Assembly (NCBI GenBank): GCA_943788815.1
Contig: CALSRS010000001.1
Location: 1 to 64,000 of the forward strand
Reading direction: 5' to 3'
Length of the DNA stretch: 64,000 bases
Source of the DNA: an uncultured Gammaproteobacteria bacterium
GTDB lineage: Bacteria > Pseudomonadota > Gammaproteobacteria > Eutrophobiales > Eutrophobiaceae
The stretch's first letter is position 1. Each line of letters opens with the position of its first letter. Below, piece by piece: positions 47,910-57,919 of the stretch. The position numbers were made by a program, and so were the translations under genes. The notes under the pieces are model-generated. The model did no database searches and was not told the origin of the DNA. It saw only the letters and a list, made by a program, of their open reading frames with translations.

Positions 47910-48602
47910 CTAACAAAGCTGTTTTAGCATGTCGCTAAATAATTTTCTTGGCACTGTCTTTGCTCCGAGACTCTGCAGATGCTTTGAAAATATCTGGCAG
48001 TCAATCAACTTATAGCCCTTATCTATTAATCTTGAAGATAACTTTACCAGGGCAATTTTTGATGCATCATTCATGTTGCTAAACATGGATTCTCCAAAAA
48101 ATACTTTGCCGATGGATACGCCGTATAAACCACCGACAATCTCGCGTTTATGCCACGTTTCTACTGAAATAATTTTTCCCATTAGTTCAAGCTTACTATA
48201 GGCCTCAATAATCTCTTCTGTGATCCATGTGTCTGGATTACCATTTCTTGGCTGAGCGCATTTGTTAATTATAGTTTGAAAAGATTGGTTAAATGTAACT
48301 TCAAACACTCCCTTTTTTAGAGTTCTATTCAGACTTTTCGATATTTGAATTTCATCAGGAATTAATATACACCGTGGGTCAGGAGACCACCAAAGTACAG
48401 GTTGTCCTTTACTGTACCAGGGAAAAATGCCTGTGCTATATGCATTAATTAAACGGTCAGGTGTTAAATCCCCTCCAATTGCAAGCAAACCATCAGGATC
48501 ACTTAATGCAGTTTCTATTGGTGGAAAATAATCAGCAATTATATTACTTGAAACCCAATACAATTTATTATGGCTTGTTTGATTGTTAGTGATCTGCGTC
48601 AT
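47910..48602 (-). CDS. aat: leucyl/phenylalanyl-tRNA--protein transferase
   Basis: Aat adds Leu or Phe to proteins with N-terminal Lys or Arg, targeting them to ClpAP. It has 230 residues. The N-terminus carries FPPIETALSDPDGLLAIGGDLTPDRLINAY and GIFPWYSKGQPVLWWSPDPR, followed by the NTWI-type segment and GVSIGKVFFGESMFS. Its ATG overlaps the upstream GNAT-like gene by four bases, and bpt follows. Confidence 0.95.
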   Translation of the reverse strand: MTQITNNQTSHNKLYWVSSNIIADYFPPIETALSDPDGLLAIGGDLTPDRLINAYSTGIFPWYSKGQPVLWWSPDPRCILIPDEIQISKSLNRTLKKGVFEVTFNQSFQTIINKCAQPRNGNPDTWITEEIIEAYSKLELMGKIISVETWHKREIVGGLYGVSIGKVFFGESMFSNMNDASKIALVKLSSRLIDKGYKLIDCQIFSKHLQSLGAKTVPRKLFSDMLKQLC

Positions 48603-49759
48603 TTGATCTCAATCTTTGCTTCGTTTTTATACGGCAAATGCAAGCTTAATTCATTAACATATACATTAATCTCTCTTTTTTCATGAACTAAGAATTCTTC
48701 AATGGCAGTTCGAAAGTTAATATCTTCTATCCAGTGAAAAGAGTTTGTTATTACCGGGTCGAAACCACGAGCGAGTTTATGTTCACCCTGTACGCCAGCA
48801 TCGAAAAATTTAATGCCTTTTTCTATGCAATATTGTATGGGCTGATAATAACATAACTCAAAATGCAGATAAGGCAATTGCTCAACACAACCCCAATGTC
48901 TACCATAAAGTGTATTCTTTCCTTTCATCAAAAAAGAACCGGCAATATAGTTTTCGCCTGCTTTTGCAAGAATTATTAATGTCTCAGATGGCATGCTATT
49001 ACTGAGTGAGTAGAAAAAATCTTTTGTTAGCCTTGGGTTCCCCCAGCGTTTATGAAAAGTTGAGCAATAAAATTCGTAATATACGTCCCACAGATACTCA
49101 TTCATCTGACCTCCGGTGTAACATTCAATATCAACCATGCTTTCTATTATTTTTTTTCTTTCACGACGAATTTGTTTGCGTTTTTTAGAGTTCATGGAGC
49201 CAAGAAAATCATTGAAATCAATGTATCCCTGGTTGCGCCAATGATATTGAACTGTATGTCTTTGTAATAAATTCTTCTCAAGAAAAATATTTTCAGACTG
49301 AGATGGGAAAAGGCAGTGATATGATGACAGGTGATTAGACTTTATGATTTGTAATACTTTTTCTATAAGTTGTTGCTTGACAATATCAACCTGCGGATGC
49401 TTTGGATTTACCAGTAATCTTGGGCCTGACACCGGTGCAAAAGGAATTGCAGATACAAGTTTTGGGTAGTATTTGCCCCCAGCACGTTCATACGCATCAG
49501 CCCAGGACCAATCAAATACAAATTCACCATATGAATTCGTGCGTATATAAAGCGGAAGTGCACCTGTTAAGGATGAGCCAGAATAAAGTACAAGGTGGCA
49601 GGGTACCCAGCCATGGGATTTAAGACAATCAAAACGCTCTAGTCCGTAAAGATATTCATATCGAACAAATGGGTTATCTGTATCAATCAATGAATTCCAG
49701 CTTTCACAAGGAATTTCATCTAAACTGGATAACTGCTTTATTATAAAATCATTTGACAA
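48599..49759 (-). CDS. FemAB/GNAT-like acyltransferase (DUF482 type)
   Basis: This 386-residue protein is of the DUF482 type, with a GNAT-like fold. SWNSLIDTDNPFVRYEYLYGLE and GYIDFNDFLGSMNSKKRKQIRRERKKI are family marks, and FHKRWGNPRLTKDFFYSLS and KFFDAGVQGEHKLARGF follow. Related proteins transfer amino acids or acyl groups onto peptidoglycan precursors or other amines, sometimes using aminoacyl-tRNA, but the substrate here is unknown. It is first in an operon with aat and bpt. Another aminoacyl-transfer step is a reasonable guess. Confidence 0.82.
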   Translation of the reverse strand: MSNDFIIKQLSSLDEIPCESWNSLIDTDNPFVRYEYLYGLERFDCLKSHGWVPCHLVLYSGSSLTGALPLYIRTNSYGEFVFDWSWADAYERAGGKYYPKLVSAIPFAPVSGPRLLVNPKHPQVDIVKQQLIEKVLQIIKSNHLSSYHCLFPSQSENIFLEKNLLQRHTVQYHWRNQGYIDFNDFLGSMNSKKRKQIRRERKKIIESMVDIECYTGGQMNEYLWDVYYEFYCSTFHKRWGNPRLTKDFFYSLSNSMPSETLIILAKAGENYIAGSFLMKGKNTLYGRHWGCVEQLPYLHFELCYYQPIQYCIEKGIKFFDAGVQGEHKLARGFDPVITNSFHWIEDINFRTAIEEFLVHEKREINVYVNELSLHLPYKNEAKIEIK

Positions 49760-49803
49760 GCAGGCATGCCTGGAAGGATTGAGGTTAATATTATTATATG
49801 GAT

Positions 49804-50316
49804 CTATGTCTCACTGACAGATACCTGTTCCCCAATGACAGCAGTTAGAGACCTTTTGGAGCCTGCCAAAGAAAAACTTGTCTCCCTGTAATCGCCATTT
49901 TTCAGTTTAAAGCGAAAACTAAGGGTGATGCCTTCCATCAATGCAACTAATACAGAAGACTTTACCTGATTGTTGACCACTTTTCCTATTATGTATTCAG
50001 CGCTACCGGAGTCAAATCTGCATGGTGAATTATCTATGGAATTATTTCTAGCTGTGCCACTATCAATTTGATAAGTCGGGCATAGATTAGCACTTAGTCC
50101 TAATAGTCCTTTTTTTAAGATAAACCGGCTTTTTATTAAATTCTCGGAATCTTTAAAGATTTCCAATCGATAGTCACCTGTGTTTTCTGAATAAGCAATG
50201 GGGCCAGAAGAGAGCATTTCAGCATCTGTTGGTGTGATTGTTGCCCATTGAGCAATAGCAGTGCAGGGCGCCAATAACAGGATTATTTGCAGAAAATAAA
50301 AGCGTTTATTTCTCAT
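49804..50316 (-). CDS. secreted hypothetical protein
   Basis: The ATG at 50316 begins a signal peptide (RNKRFYFLQIILLLAPCTAIA, cut after A-I-A), giving 170 residues; an ATG at 50358 would add a non-secretory lead. Two Cys (NLCPTYQ and NSPCRFD) could pair in the periplasm. The beta-rich pattern ends ALMEGITLSFRFKLKNGDYRETSFSLAGS. I do not recognise the family. It lies 18 bases before the DUF1820 gene's end on the same strand. Confidence 0.7.
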   Translation of the reverse strand: MRNKRFYFLQIILLLAPCTAIAQWATITPTDAEMLSSGPIAYSENTGDYRLEIFKDSENLIKSRFILKKGLLGLSANLCPTYQIDSGTARNNSIDNSPCRFDSGSAEYIIGKVVNNQVKSSVLVALMEGITLSFRFKLKNGDYRETSFSLAGSKRSLTAVIGEQVSVSET

Positions 50317-50376
50317 GCCGTAGAATTTTGAACCTGGTTTAAGCCGGAACAGTAACATTTTTTATAGCAAAAATTG

Positions 50377-50715
50377 TTACTGTGGGTCCTCATTTTTCCC
50401 CTGGGAATATACAGGGAAGTTCATTACATTGTTATCTTTATCCGTAACTTCAGTCACCTTTGAAGTGCCCGTCTTATTAACTTCATCAATCCGTATGATT
50501 GAATGCAATGGAATATATGTCCTGGAAACATTTTCAAATTCAGCTTTTAAGTTTTCTTCTGCCGGATCGACGACAACGGTACTTTTTTCACCAAAGACCA
50601 GCTTTTCCACTTCAATAAAACTGAACATCTCACCCTGATGTACATTCCGGGCGTAGATTTCATAAACCTTTGACTGGTTGTAAAACATAATCTTATAAAG
50701 TGGTCTTTTTGACAT
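50377..50715 (-). CDS. DUF1820 family protein
   Basis: This 112-residue cytoplasmic protein begins SKRPLYKIMFYNQSKVYEIYARNV and carries FIEVEKLVFGEKSTVVVDPAEENLKAEF and YIPLHSIIRIDEV, which match the uncharacterised DUF1820 family of gammaproteobacteria. No catalytic residues are obvious. The gene is divergent from ftsK, with a 259-base AT-rich gap holding a hairpin. Confidence 0.9.
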   Translation of the reverse strand: MSKRPLYKIMFYNQSKVYEIYARNVHQGEMFSFIEVEKLVFGEKSTVVVDPAEENLKAEFENVSRTYIPLHSIIRIDEVNKTGTSKVTEVTDKDNNVMNFPVYSQGKNEDPQ

Positions 50716-50726
50716 ATTTAGTACTC

Positions 50727-50747
50727 AGAATCAATTAGAATGATTCT
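50727..50747. repeat. small inverted repeat upstream of DUF1820 and ftsK
   Basis: AGAATCA and TGATTCT form a perfect 7-base stem around ATTAGAA. It lies 12 bases upstream of the DUF1820 ATG. It could be an operator or a stem in a 5' leader; no regulator is assigned. Nothing else stands out in the gap up to ftsK. Confidence 0.3.
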
Positions 50748-50974
50748 AACATATACTGTGATATATAAATTTAACTAATCATGTTTCTGAATGTTGTTTT
50801 ATGCCGAAAAATGATAGTAATTACTACGCAAAAATGATTGAATTTACTGAGTACATACGGTCTAAATTAAACAGAAAATTTTTGTAAAAGTTGTAAGGGT
50901 AGAGTTAATAAATGATATGATTCTTCTTTAAATTACAATATGATATGAGATATTTTAACTAATTAAGATTAACT

Positions 50975-53278
50975 ATGGGTCAAGCATATAAGAAAAAATC
51001 CACTCCTGTTTCAAACCCAGGTTTCATTATAAAAAACTTGAAAGAGATTAGTTTTATACTGCTGGCCGTTATTGCCATTTATTTGACAATTGCGCTTTTC
51101 ACATTTCATCAGGGAGATTCAGGTTGGTCGCAGGCAGTCAGTACAGGAACAATTAGTAATAGTGGAGGTGTGCTAGGGGCATGGATTGCAGATTTTCTTT
51201 TGTCCATATTCGGATATCTGGGATATTTTTTCCCATTTCTATGTGTTTTTGATAGCTGGCGGATTTTTCAATCTCGCCAACGTAAAGAACCAATTAATTA
51301 TTATCGGATTAGTGCCCGAATATCCGGATTTGTAATATTTTTTATTGGTGGATGTGGTTTATTACGGATTCATTTTTTGGTGTCAGATAGTCTCCCTAGT
51401 CAGATTCCAGGCGCTGGCGGGATTTTTGGTGACGGCGTGAGCGCTATATTTCTTACAACTTTTGGACCTATAGGCAGCACTTTAGTTTTACTTGGTTTTT
51501 TTCTTATTGGTCTTACTCTGTATTCTAATATTTCATGGTTATGGATAATGGACATGACAGGTAAGGTAGTGCTGCAAGCCAGCGAAAAACTATTAGACAC
51601 CTGGTATGAATTCAGAGAAAAAACTGCAGGAAAAAAATTAAAGAAGGAACGTGAGACGCTAATAAAGGAAGAAATTGAAAAGGTTGAAAGTCGACCTCCA
51701 CCGATAATTGAACCTGTCATATCTGATATCCCAAAAGGTGAAAGGGCTGACAGGGAAAGACAAGAGAACCTGTTTGTTACACCGGCAGATTCATTTTTGC
51801 CGGCTCTGAATTTACTGGACGGGCCGCAGCCAGCAAAAGGGCGGTTTTCAAGGGAAGCCCTGGAAGCAATCTCCAGGCAGGTAGAATTAAAATTAAAAGA
51901 TTTTGGAGTTACTGTTGAAGTAGTAGCCGTAAACCCAGGCCCGGTGGTCACTCGATTTGAACTTGAACCAGCGCCTGGTGTGAAGGTTAGTCAAATAAGT
52001 AACTTATCCAAAGACCTGGCCAGGTCTTTATCTGTGGTTAGTGTTCGTGTGGTAGATATCATCCCGGGTAAATCGGTGATCGGTCTTGAAATTCCAAATG
52101 AATACCGAGAGCTAGTGACGCTGGGTGAAATCCTGAATTCCAGAGAATATGATATTTCTGATTCGCCATTGACTTTAGCACTAGGCAAAGACATTAGTGG
52201 GCATCCCATAGTAACCGAGTTAAATAAAATGCCCCATCTCCTTGTGGCTGGTACGACCGGTTCAGGTAAATCTGTCGCATTGAATGCGATGATACTCAGC
52301 CTGCTGTATAAGGCTACGGCCAGTGAAGTAAGACTAATAATGATTGACCCAAAAATGCTCGAACTATCTGTCTATGAAGGCATCCCCCATTTATTGACGC
52401 CTGTAGTTACCGATATGAAAGAGGCAGCAAATGCCTTAAGGTGGTGTGTTGCCGAAATGGAGCGGCGTTATAAATTGATGGCGGCATTAGGTGTGAGAAA
52501 TATCGGCGGATATAACAAGAAAATTAAGGAAGCGATCGCCAAAAAGAAACCGATAACTGATCCTTTTTATACACCTATCAGTGAAGAAGATAGTGCGCCA
52601 GATCTCGAAGAAGCTCCTTATATTGTCGTTATTATCGATGAATTGGCTGACATGATGATGACTGTAGGAAAAAAAGTAGAAGAGCTGATTGCAAGGCTGG
52701 CACAAAAAGCCAGGGCTTCGGGAATACATTTGATTGTTGCAACTCAAAGGCCATCTGTAGATGTCATCACAGGATTGATAAAAGCTAATATTCCTTGTCG
52801 AATTGCATTTCAAGTTTCATCCAAGGTTGACTCCCGAACAATTCTTGACCAGATGGGGGCTGAAAATCTCCTGGGACATGGTGACATGTTGTTTTTACCT
52901 GGGGGCACCAGTTTACCAGAAAGAGTCCACGGTGCTTTTGTTGATGATCATGAAGTCCACCAGGTAGTGGAAAATATCAAGTCACGCGGAGAGCCAAATT
53001 ATATGGAAGAAATTGTACGCGGACCTAATGATGGTGGAGCAGATGCCATACCAGGCCTGGAGACATCAAATGATGATGCCGACCCCTTATATGATGAAGC
53101 AGTCAAAATTGTTACCGAGACTCGTAAAGCATCAATATCGTATATTCAAAGGAGATTGAAAATTGGATATAACCGTGCCGCCAGGATGGTTGAAGAAATG
53201 GAAAGCAGCGGACTTGTTGGGCCCTTAGAATCCAATGGAAGTCGGGAAGTCCTGGCTGGACCACTTCCTGAAGTTTGA
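50975..53278 (+). CDS. ftsK: DNA translocase FtsK/SpoIIIE
   Basis: FtsK couples chromosome dimer resolution to division at the septum and pumps DNA. It has 767 residues, with an N-terminal membrane domain of four helices (first 200 residues) and a short charged linker. The motor has [15 protein letters not shown] (Walker A) and [11 protein letters not shown] (Walker B). The C-terminal gamma winged helix carries the [21 protein letters not shown] segment that reads KOPS. The linker is short compared with the 1300-residue enterobacterial form. Confidence 0.96.
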   Translation: MGQAYKKKSTPVSNPGFIIKNLKEISFILLAVIAIYLTIALFTFHQGDSGWSQAVSTGTISNSGGVLGAWIADFLLSIFGYLGYFFPFLCVFDSWRIFQSRQRKEPINYYRISARISGFVIFFIGGCGLLRIHFLVSDSLPSQIPGAGGIFGDGVSAIFLTTFGPIGSTLVLLGFFLIGLTLYSNISWLWIMDMTGKVVLQASEKLLDTWYEFREKTAGKKLKKERETLIKEEIEKVESRPPPIIEPVISDIPKGERADRERQENLFVTPADSFLPALNLLDGPQPAKGRFSREALEAISRQVELKLKDFGVTVEVVAVNPGPVVTRFELEPAPGVKVSQISNLSKDLARSLSVVSVRVVDIIPGKSVIGLEIPNEYRELVTLGEILNSREYDISDSPLTLALGKDISGHPIVTELNKMPHLLVAGTTGSGKSVALNAMILSLLYKATASEVRLIMIDPKMLELSVYEGIPHLLTPVVTDMKEAANALRWCVAEMERRYKLMAALGVRNIGGYNKKIKEAIAKKKPITDPFYTPISEEDSAPDLEEAPYIVVIIDELADMMMTVGKKVEELIARLAQKARASGIHLIVATQRPSVDVITGLIKANIPCRIAFQVSSKVDSRTILDQMGAENLLGHGDMLFLPGGTSLPERVHGAFVDDHEVHQVVENIKSRGEPNYMEEIVRGPNDGGADAIPGLETSNDDADPLYDEAVKIVTETRKASISYIQRRLKIGYNRAARMVEEMESSGLVGPLESNGSREVLAGPLPEV

Positions 53279-53312
53279 AACATTAGTTATAACAAATGTT
53301 AAATAATACAAT

Positions 53313-53975
53313 ATGAAATCTCAACTGAAAAAAGTACATATTTTTGTTACTGGTTACACGCTCCTTATGAGCACCTTATTGCATGCGGCAGAATTGGCTG
53401 CACCTGTTGAAGATTTGAATAAATACATCAGCTCTCTAAGTTCATATCAGGCAGAATTTACGCAAACGATTTTTGGGCAATCAGGGCAGGAGATAGACCT
53501 GGTGTCTGGAATAGTTAAGCTTCAAAAACCTGGGAAATTTTATTGGTCATATCAATCACCTTATAAACAGGCGCTTATCAGTGATGGTGAAACATTATGG
53601 GTTCATGACATTGATTTGAAGCAGGTGACCATCAATGATGTCGATCTAATAAATGATAATTCACCGGCGTCTATCCTATCTGGCAACGTAGATATTAATA
53701 GTCATTACACCGTTAGTGATCTGGGAATATTTGATGACTACCGTTGGATTGAATTATTACCAATAGATACGGAGCGAGATTTTAGTGCGGTTAAACTAGG
53801 ATTTCATGACGATCAGCTCGCTGGGATGGTATTGTTTGACAATATTGGTCAGACGACAGTCATACAGTTTGAACATATAAATCAAAACTTAACAATTAGC
53901 CCTTTGACTTTCAAGTTTGAACTACCCTTTGGTGTTGATGTAATTGATATGAGACATATCCAGGATAGCGAATAA
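53313..53975 (+). CDS. lolA: outer-membrane lipoprotein carrier protein LolA
   Basis: LolA ferries lipoproteins through the periplasm from the Lol ABC transporter to the outer membrane. It has 220 residues with an N-terminal signal peptide (residues 1-24, LLHAAELAAP). The half-barrel carries YQAEFTQTIFGQSGQEIDLVSGIVKLQKPGKFYWSY, typical of LolA. It follows ftsK by 34 bases in the conserved ftsK-lolA-rarA order. Its partner transporter is the lolF-lolD pair near 39-41 kb. Confidence 0.95.
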   Translation: MKSQLKKVHIFVTGYTLLMSTLLHAAELAAPVEDLNKYISSLSSYQAEFTQTIFGQSGQEIDLVSGIVKLQKPGKFYWSYQSPYKQALISDGETLWVHDIDLKQVTINDVDLINDNSPASILSGNVDINSHYTVSDLGIFDDYRWIELLPIDTERDFSAVKLGFHDDQLAGMVLFDNIGQTTVIQFEHINQNLTISPLTFKFELPFGVDVIDMRHIQDSE

Positions 53976-53986
53976 AATATAAAAAT

Positions 53987-55288
53987 ATGTCCGATAGTGA
54001 AAGATACCGTCCTCTTGCTGACCGGATGAGACCTGAAAATATTGATGATTTTTTTGGTCAGGGGCATTTGCTGGGAAATGATAATAATTTAAGAAAAGCA
54101 ATTAGTTCAGGCATCCTGCATTCCATGGTGTTCTGGGGACCGCCTGGTTCTGGCAAAACCACACTCGCGCAGATTATTGCGACTACATCCAAAGCCAACT
54201 TAATCAGATTATCTGCCGTATTAAGTGGAGTAAAAGATATACGTAAGGCCATAGAACAAGCCAGCAGGAATAAACAGGATTTCAAGCAGGATACAGTTTT
54301 ATTTGTCGATGAGGTACATCGTTTTAACAAAGCTCAACAGGATGCTTTTTTGCCTCATATTGAGAATGGAACGATCTATTTTATTGGTGCTACCACGGAA
54401 AACCCCTCGTTTGAATTGAACAATGCCTTGCTCTCACGCTTAAGAATTTATGTATTAAAATCTCTGGATATAAAAAATATAAAATCAATATTGAATCTGG
54501 CGTTAAAAGATAGTGAAAATGGCATTGGAAGATTAAATTTATCCATATCAGAAGATGCATTAGATGTTCTTGCTGATTTATCTGATGGTGATGCCAGAAG
54601 GGCTCTAAACTTGCTGGAAATTATTTCTGATTTCAGGCAACAAGGGCAACTTGAGAAACAGGATGTAATTAACGTATTTTCATCTAACGAAAGTAAGCGC
54701 TTTGATAAAAATGGGGACATTTTTTATGATCAGATATCTGCATTACATAAATCGGTACGAGGCTCTTCACCAGATGCAGCATTATACTGGTTTGTTAGAA
54801 TGCTAGATGGAGGATGTGACCCAGTTTATATCGCAAGAAGAGTTGTGAGAATGGCGACGGAAGATATTGGGAACGCTGATCCGCGCGCTTTGCGTATTGC
54901 CCTGGACGCATGGGAAACACAGGATAGACTTGGTAGCCCCGAGGGAGAACTAGCCATTGCTCAGGCAATTATATACCTGGCTTGCGCGGCTAAAAGTAAC
55001 GCTGTATACAGAGCATTTAATGAGGCGAAGCGGGATGTGAATCATCAGACCTCTCTGGAAGTCCCCATACATTTGCGTAACGCGCCAACTGGATTAATGA
55101 AAGAACTTGGGCATGGTGACAATTATCGATATGCACACGATGAACCAGAAGGATACGTTGCGGGCGAGAACTACTTCCCTGACAATATGGAGCATGCGCA
55201 ATATTATCGACCTGTTAATCGTGGGCTTGAACAATCTATTTCAGAAAAGCTTGCCAGGCTGAGAGAATTGGATAATGCAGAAAAATAA
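53987..55288 (+). CDS. rarA: replication-associated recombination protein A (RarA/MgsA)
   Basis: RarA is an AAA+ clamp-loader-like ATPase acting at stalled replication forks. It has 433 residues. [22 protein letters not shown], Walker A [12 protein letters not shown] and Walker B [15 protein letters not shown] are present. The C-terminal part contains [30 protein letters not shown]-like residues ([15 protein letters not shown]). It starts 11 bases after lolA. Confidence 0.95.
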   Translation: [433 protein letters not shown]

Positions 55289-55322
55289 TGCCATCCTTTC
55301 ATATTAAATCAGATAATTCACA

Positions 55323-55697
55323 ATGTTGAATGTATTATATATTGCTGCAGGAGGGGCGTTGGGTGCTTTGTTGCGATATTTCATGTCCAGCGGTCTACAT
55401 AACACCCTTGGTCAGGGATTTCCATTTGGTACATTAAGCGTAAATGTTATTGGCTCGGTTATTATTGGTTTATTTTACGTATTAACCCAAAATAAATTTC
55501 AGCTAAGCCTGGAACTAAAAGCGGGTATAATGATCGGACTATTGGGTGCATTCACTACATTTTCAACATTCTCTCTTGAAACAATAACCTTGCTGGAGTC
55601 TGGGCAGTTATTTAAGGCGGCGCTAAATGTATTGCTTAGCGTAATGTTCTGTATCGGTGGTTGTTGGTCTGGGATGTTGATAGGTCGTTACTTATAA
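55323..55697 (+). CDS. crcB: fluoride ion channel CrcB/Fluc
   Basis: CrcB is a small dual-topology membrane protein that exports fluoride. It has 124 residues and four transmembrane helices. GGALGALLRYF, GTLSVNVIGSVIIGLFY and the GLLGAFTTFSTFSLE stretch, lining the pore, are diagnostic. No fluoride riboswitch was recognised in the 34 bases upstream. It sits between rarA and serS. Confidence 0.95.
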   Translation: MLNVLYIAAGGALGALLRYFMSSGLHNTLGQGFPFGTLSVNVIGSVIIGLFYVLTQNKFQLSLELKAGIMIGLLGAFTTFSTFSLETITLLESGQLFKAALNVLLSVMFCIGGCWSGMLIGRYL

Positions 55698-55729
55698 ATG
55701 TAAAACATATTTCATTAGAATGATACAAA

Positions 55730-57076
55730 ATGCTTGATCCACAAAAAATAAGAAAGAATATAGAAGACATTAAACTCTTGCTGTCAAAACGAGGGTTTGA
55801 ATTTAATCTCGAAGAGTTTGCAGACCTTGAAGCGCAGCGAAAAGATATTCAGGTAAAGACTCAAGAGTTACAGTCTACGCGCAATAGGTTGTCGAAAGAG
55901 ATTGGGATTCTTAAAAAACAGGGAGAAAGCACTGACGAGATATTAAAAGAAGTCTCAAGCATCGGTGATACATTAAAGAACAGTGAGTTAAAGCTGAATA
56001 CTATTCAGGATAAACTCGATACCATATTACAAGGCATTCCAAACATTCCGCATGAATCAGTACCAGACGGCAGAACGGAAGCAGATAATGTGGAAAAGAA
56101 AAAATGGGGCAATATAAGAGATTTTAATTTCACACCCAAAGATCATATAGAGCTCGGTGAACTAAGTGGACTCCTCGATTTTGAGGCCGCAACAAAAATT
56201 ACAGGCTCGCGCTTTGTCGTCATTAAAGGTCAACTAGCACAATTGCACCGTGCCTTAATTCAATTCATGTTAAATACCCATGTGAATGAACACGGATATA
56301 CTGAAGTAAATGTGCCGTATATTGTAAATAGTGCAAGCCTTTATGGAACTGGTCAATTACCTAAATTTGAAGAAGACCTGTTCAAGATTCCCAGGCAAAA
56401 TGCTGAGCCATATGAAATTCCTCTAGAAACAGATGTTGCCTCAAATCAGTCTGCAAATAATAAACTCGAAGAAAATTATTATTTGCTTCCTACTGCAGAA
56501 GTACCAGTGACTAACCTTGCAAGGGATCTTGTTATTTCAAAATCTGAATTGCCATTAAAATATGTATGTCATTCCCCATGCTTTCGCAGTGAGGCAGGTT
56601 CCTATGGTAAAGATACCCGCGGCATGATTCGGCAACATCAATTTGAGAAAGTTGAACTTGTACATATGGTTCATCCGGATTGCTCATATGATTCCCTGGA
56701 AGAATTAACAGGGCATGCTGAGACAATTTTACAAAAACTAGAATTACCTTATCGCGTTATTACACTTTGTGCAGGTGACATGGGGTTTTCAGCAGCGAAG
56801 ACCTACGACCTTGAAGTCTGGTTGCCAGGACAGGACTGCTATAGGGAGATTTCTTCCTGCAGTAACTGTGAGGACTTTCAGGCGCGGCGCATGATGGCCA
56901 GATGGCGAAATCCTGATACCAATAAACCCGAATTATTACATACTTTAAATGGCTCAGGATTGGCGGTTGGACGGACATTGATTGCAATAATGGAAAACTA
57001 CCAGACTAGTGATGGAAAAATACATATCCCTGATGTATTACGTGTTTATATGGGTGGTGTAACGGAGATTGGATGA
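55730..57076 (+). CDS. serS: seryl-tRNA synthetase
   Basis: SerS charges tRNA-Ser and tRNA-Sec. It has 448 residues, some 18 longer than common bacterial SerS. The N-terminal long coiled-coil arm (about residues 30-100) binds the tRNA. The class II core has [39 protein letters not shown] and [17 protein letters not shown]. Extra residues lie between [10 protein letters not shown] and YYLLPTAE. It converges with the PGPGW-family gene. Confidence 0.95.
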   Translation: MLDPQKIRKNIEDIKLLLSKRGFEFNLEEFADLEAQRKDIQVKTQELQSTRNRLSKEIGILKKQGESTDEILKEVSSIGDTLKNSELKLNTIQDKLDTILQGIPNIPHESVPDGRTEADNVEKKKWGNIRDFNFTPKDHIELGELSGLLDFEAATKITGSRFVVIKGQLAQLHRALIQFMLNTHVNEHGYTEVNVPYIVNSASLYGTGQLPKFEEDLFKIPRQNAEPYEIPLETDVASNQSANNKLEENYYLLPTAEVPVTNLARDLVISKSELPLKYVCHSPCFRSEAGSYGKDTRGMIRQHQFEKVELVHMVHPDCSYDSLEELTGHAETILQKLELPYRVITLCAGDMGFSAAKTYDLEVWLPGQDCYREISSCSNCEDFQARRMMARWRNPDTNKPELLHTLNGSGLAVGRTLIAIMENYQTSDGKIHIPDVLRVYMGGVTEIG

Positions 57077-57086
57077 TCTGAACAGT

Positions 57087-57497
57087 TCAGATTATCTTAA
57101 GTGGTGGTTTCTTCATGCGTAGTCTAAACCAGTTCATTGTATTGAGCACTCGGGGTCGACTTACCATCCAACGTTCCAGCTGATATTTATTTGGAAAATC
57201 CACAAAAATTATTCCTGCAATAATTGTGAGGATTCCCTGGCCAGGTAAAATAAGCATCGCTATCCCCAGTATGATCAGTGTTATACCAGCAAGATTTTTA
57301 AGTAGCTTGAAAATTATTCTTAAAATGGGGTGCTTTATAGTAAACGATGTTCCTTCACGCTTTTCATGAAGAAAATAATCATCTGGTATAATAGCAATCA
57401 GGTAGGGTATTGTTATTAAGCTGCCTAAGAATATAAATAGTGAAAAAAACACTGCCCATGTCAGAAATTCTGGGTTCAACTGCATGGAATCGAGCAT
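57087..57497 (-). CDS. PGPGW-family transmembrane protein
   Basis: This 136-residue inner-membrane protein has hydrophobic helices at about residues 12-36 and 66-100 and the short motif LPGQGILTII, a variant of the PGPGW signature. The C-terminus is basic. Its function is unknown. It ends next to serS and follows the DUF6691 gene on the same strand by 5 bases, so it may belong to the transporter operon. Confidence 0.82.
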   Translation of the reverse strand: MLDSMQLNPEFLTWAVFFSLFIFLGSLITIPYLIAIIPDDYFLHEKREGTSFTIKHPILRIIFKLLKNLAGITLIILGIAMLILPGQGILTIIAGIIFVDFPNKYQLERWMVSRPRVLNTMNWFRLRMKKPPLKII

Positions 57498-57502
57498 GGT
57501 TA

Positions 57503-57919
57503 TTAATTCTTTGCCTCAAACATTTTCGCCAAATGCTGTCCAACAAGCATAGCAAGCACAAATACTATTGGTTCAGCAGTCAGTGATACTAGTGAGGCGA
57601 TAGCAGGACCAGGACAGTAACCCGCAAGACCCCAACCTGCTCCAAATAACGTGGCGCCCAATATTAATGGTATATCCAGATCTTTTTTTGAAGGCAAGTA
57701 AAACTTTGTTGAAAATAATGGAGCCTCTCGACGTTGCACAAGATAAAAGCCAGGCAAACTTATACAAACTGCCCCGCCCATTACAAATAATAAGGTTGGA
57801 TCCCAGTTCCCAGTTACATCAAGAAAATCGGTTACTTTTTGTGGGTTAATCATTCCGGAAATGGCAAGTCCAATACCAAATAATATGCCAGAAATTAGTA
57901 CGCTAAGATAATATTTCAT
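57503..57919 (-). CDS. YeeE/YedE-type half transporter (DUF6691)
   Basis: This 138-residue membrane protein is one half of a two-protein YeeE/YedE-like sulfur transporter (PmpB-like). GISGMINPQKV-type helix (AISGMINPQKVTDFLDVTGNWDP) and AGYCPGPAIASL are family marks, the latter with a conserved Cys. The ATG at 57919 gives the family start (MKYYLSVLISG); upstream frame is not coding. It overlaps its partner by four bases (ATGA). Confidence 0.88.
   Translation of the reverse strand: MKYYLSVLISGILFGIGLAISGMINPQKVTDFLDVTGNWDPTLLFVMGGAVCISLPGFYLVQRREAPLFSTKFYLPSKKDLDIPLILGATLFGAGWGLAGYCPGPAIASLVSLTAEPIVFVLAMLVGQHLAKMFEAKN

Noticed and set aside
51400-51951. 183-codon minus-strand frame inside ftsK
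   Set aside because: It is antisense to the FtsK linker and motor start; composition is Ser/Pro rich with no ribosome site or domain.
57077-57091. Palindrome TCTGAACAGTTCAGA between serS and the PGPGW gene as a terminator
   Set aside because: The loop would be only about 3 bases, it overlaps the PGPGW stop and no U-run follows on either strand.
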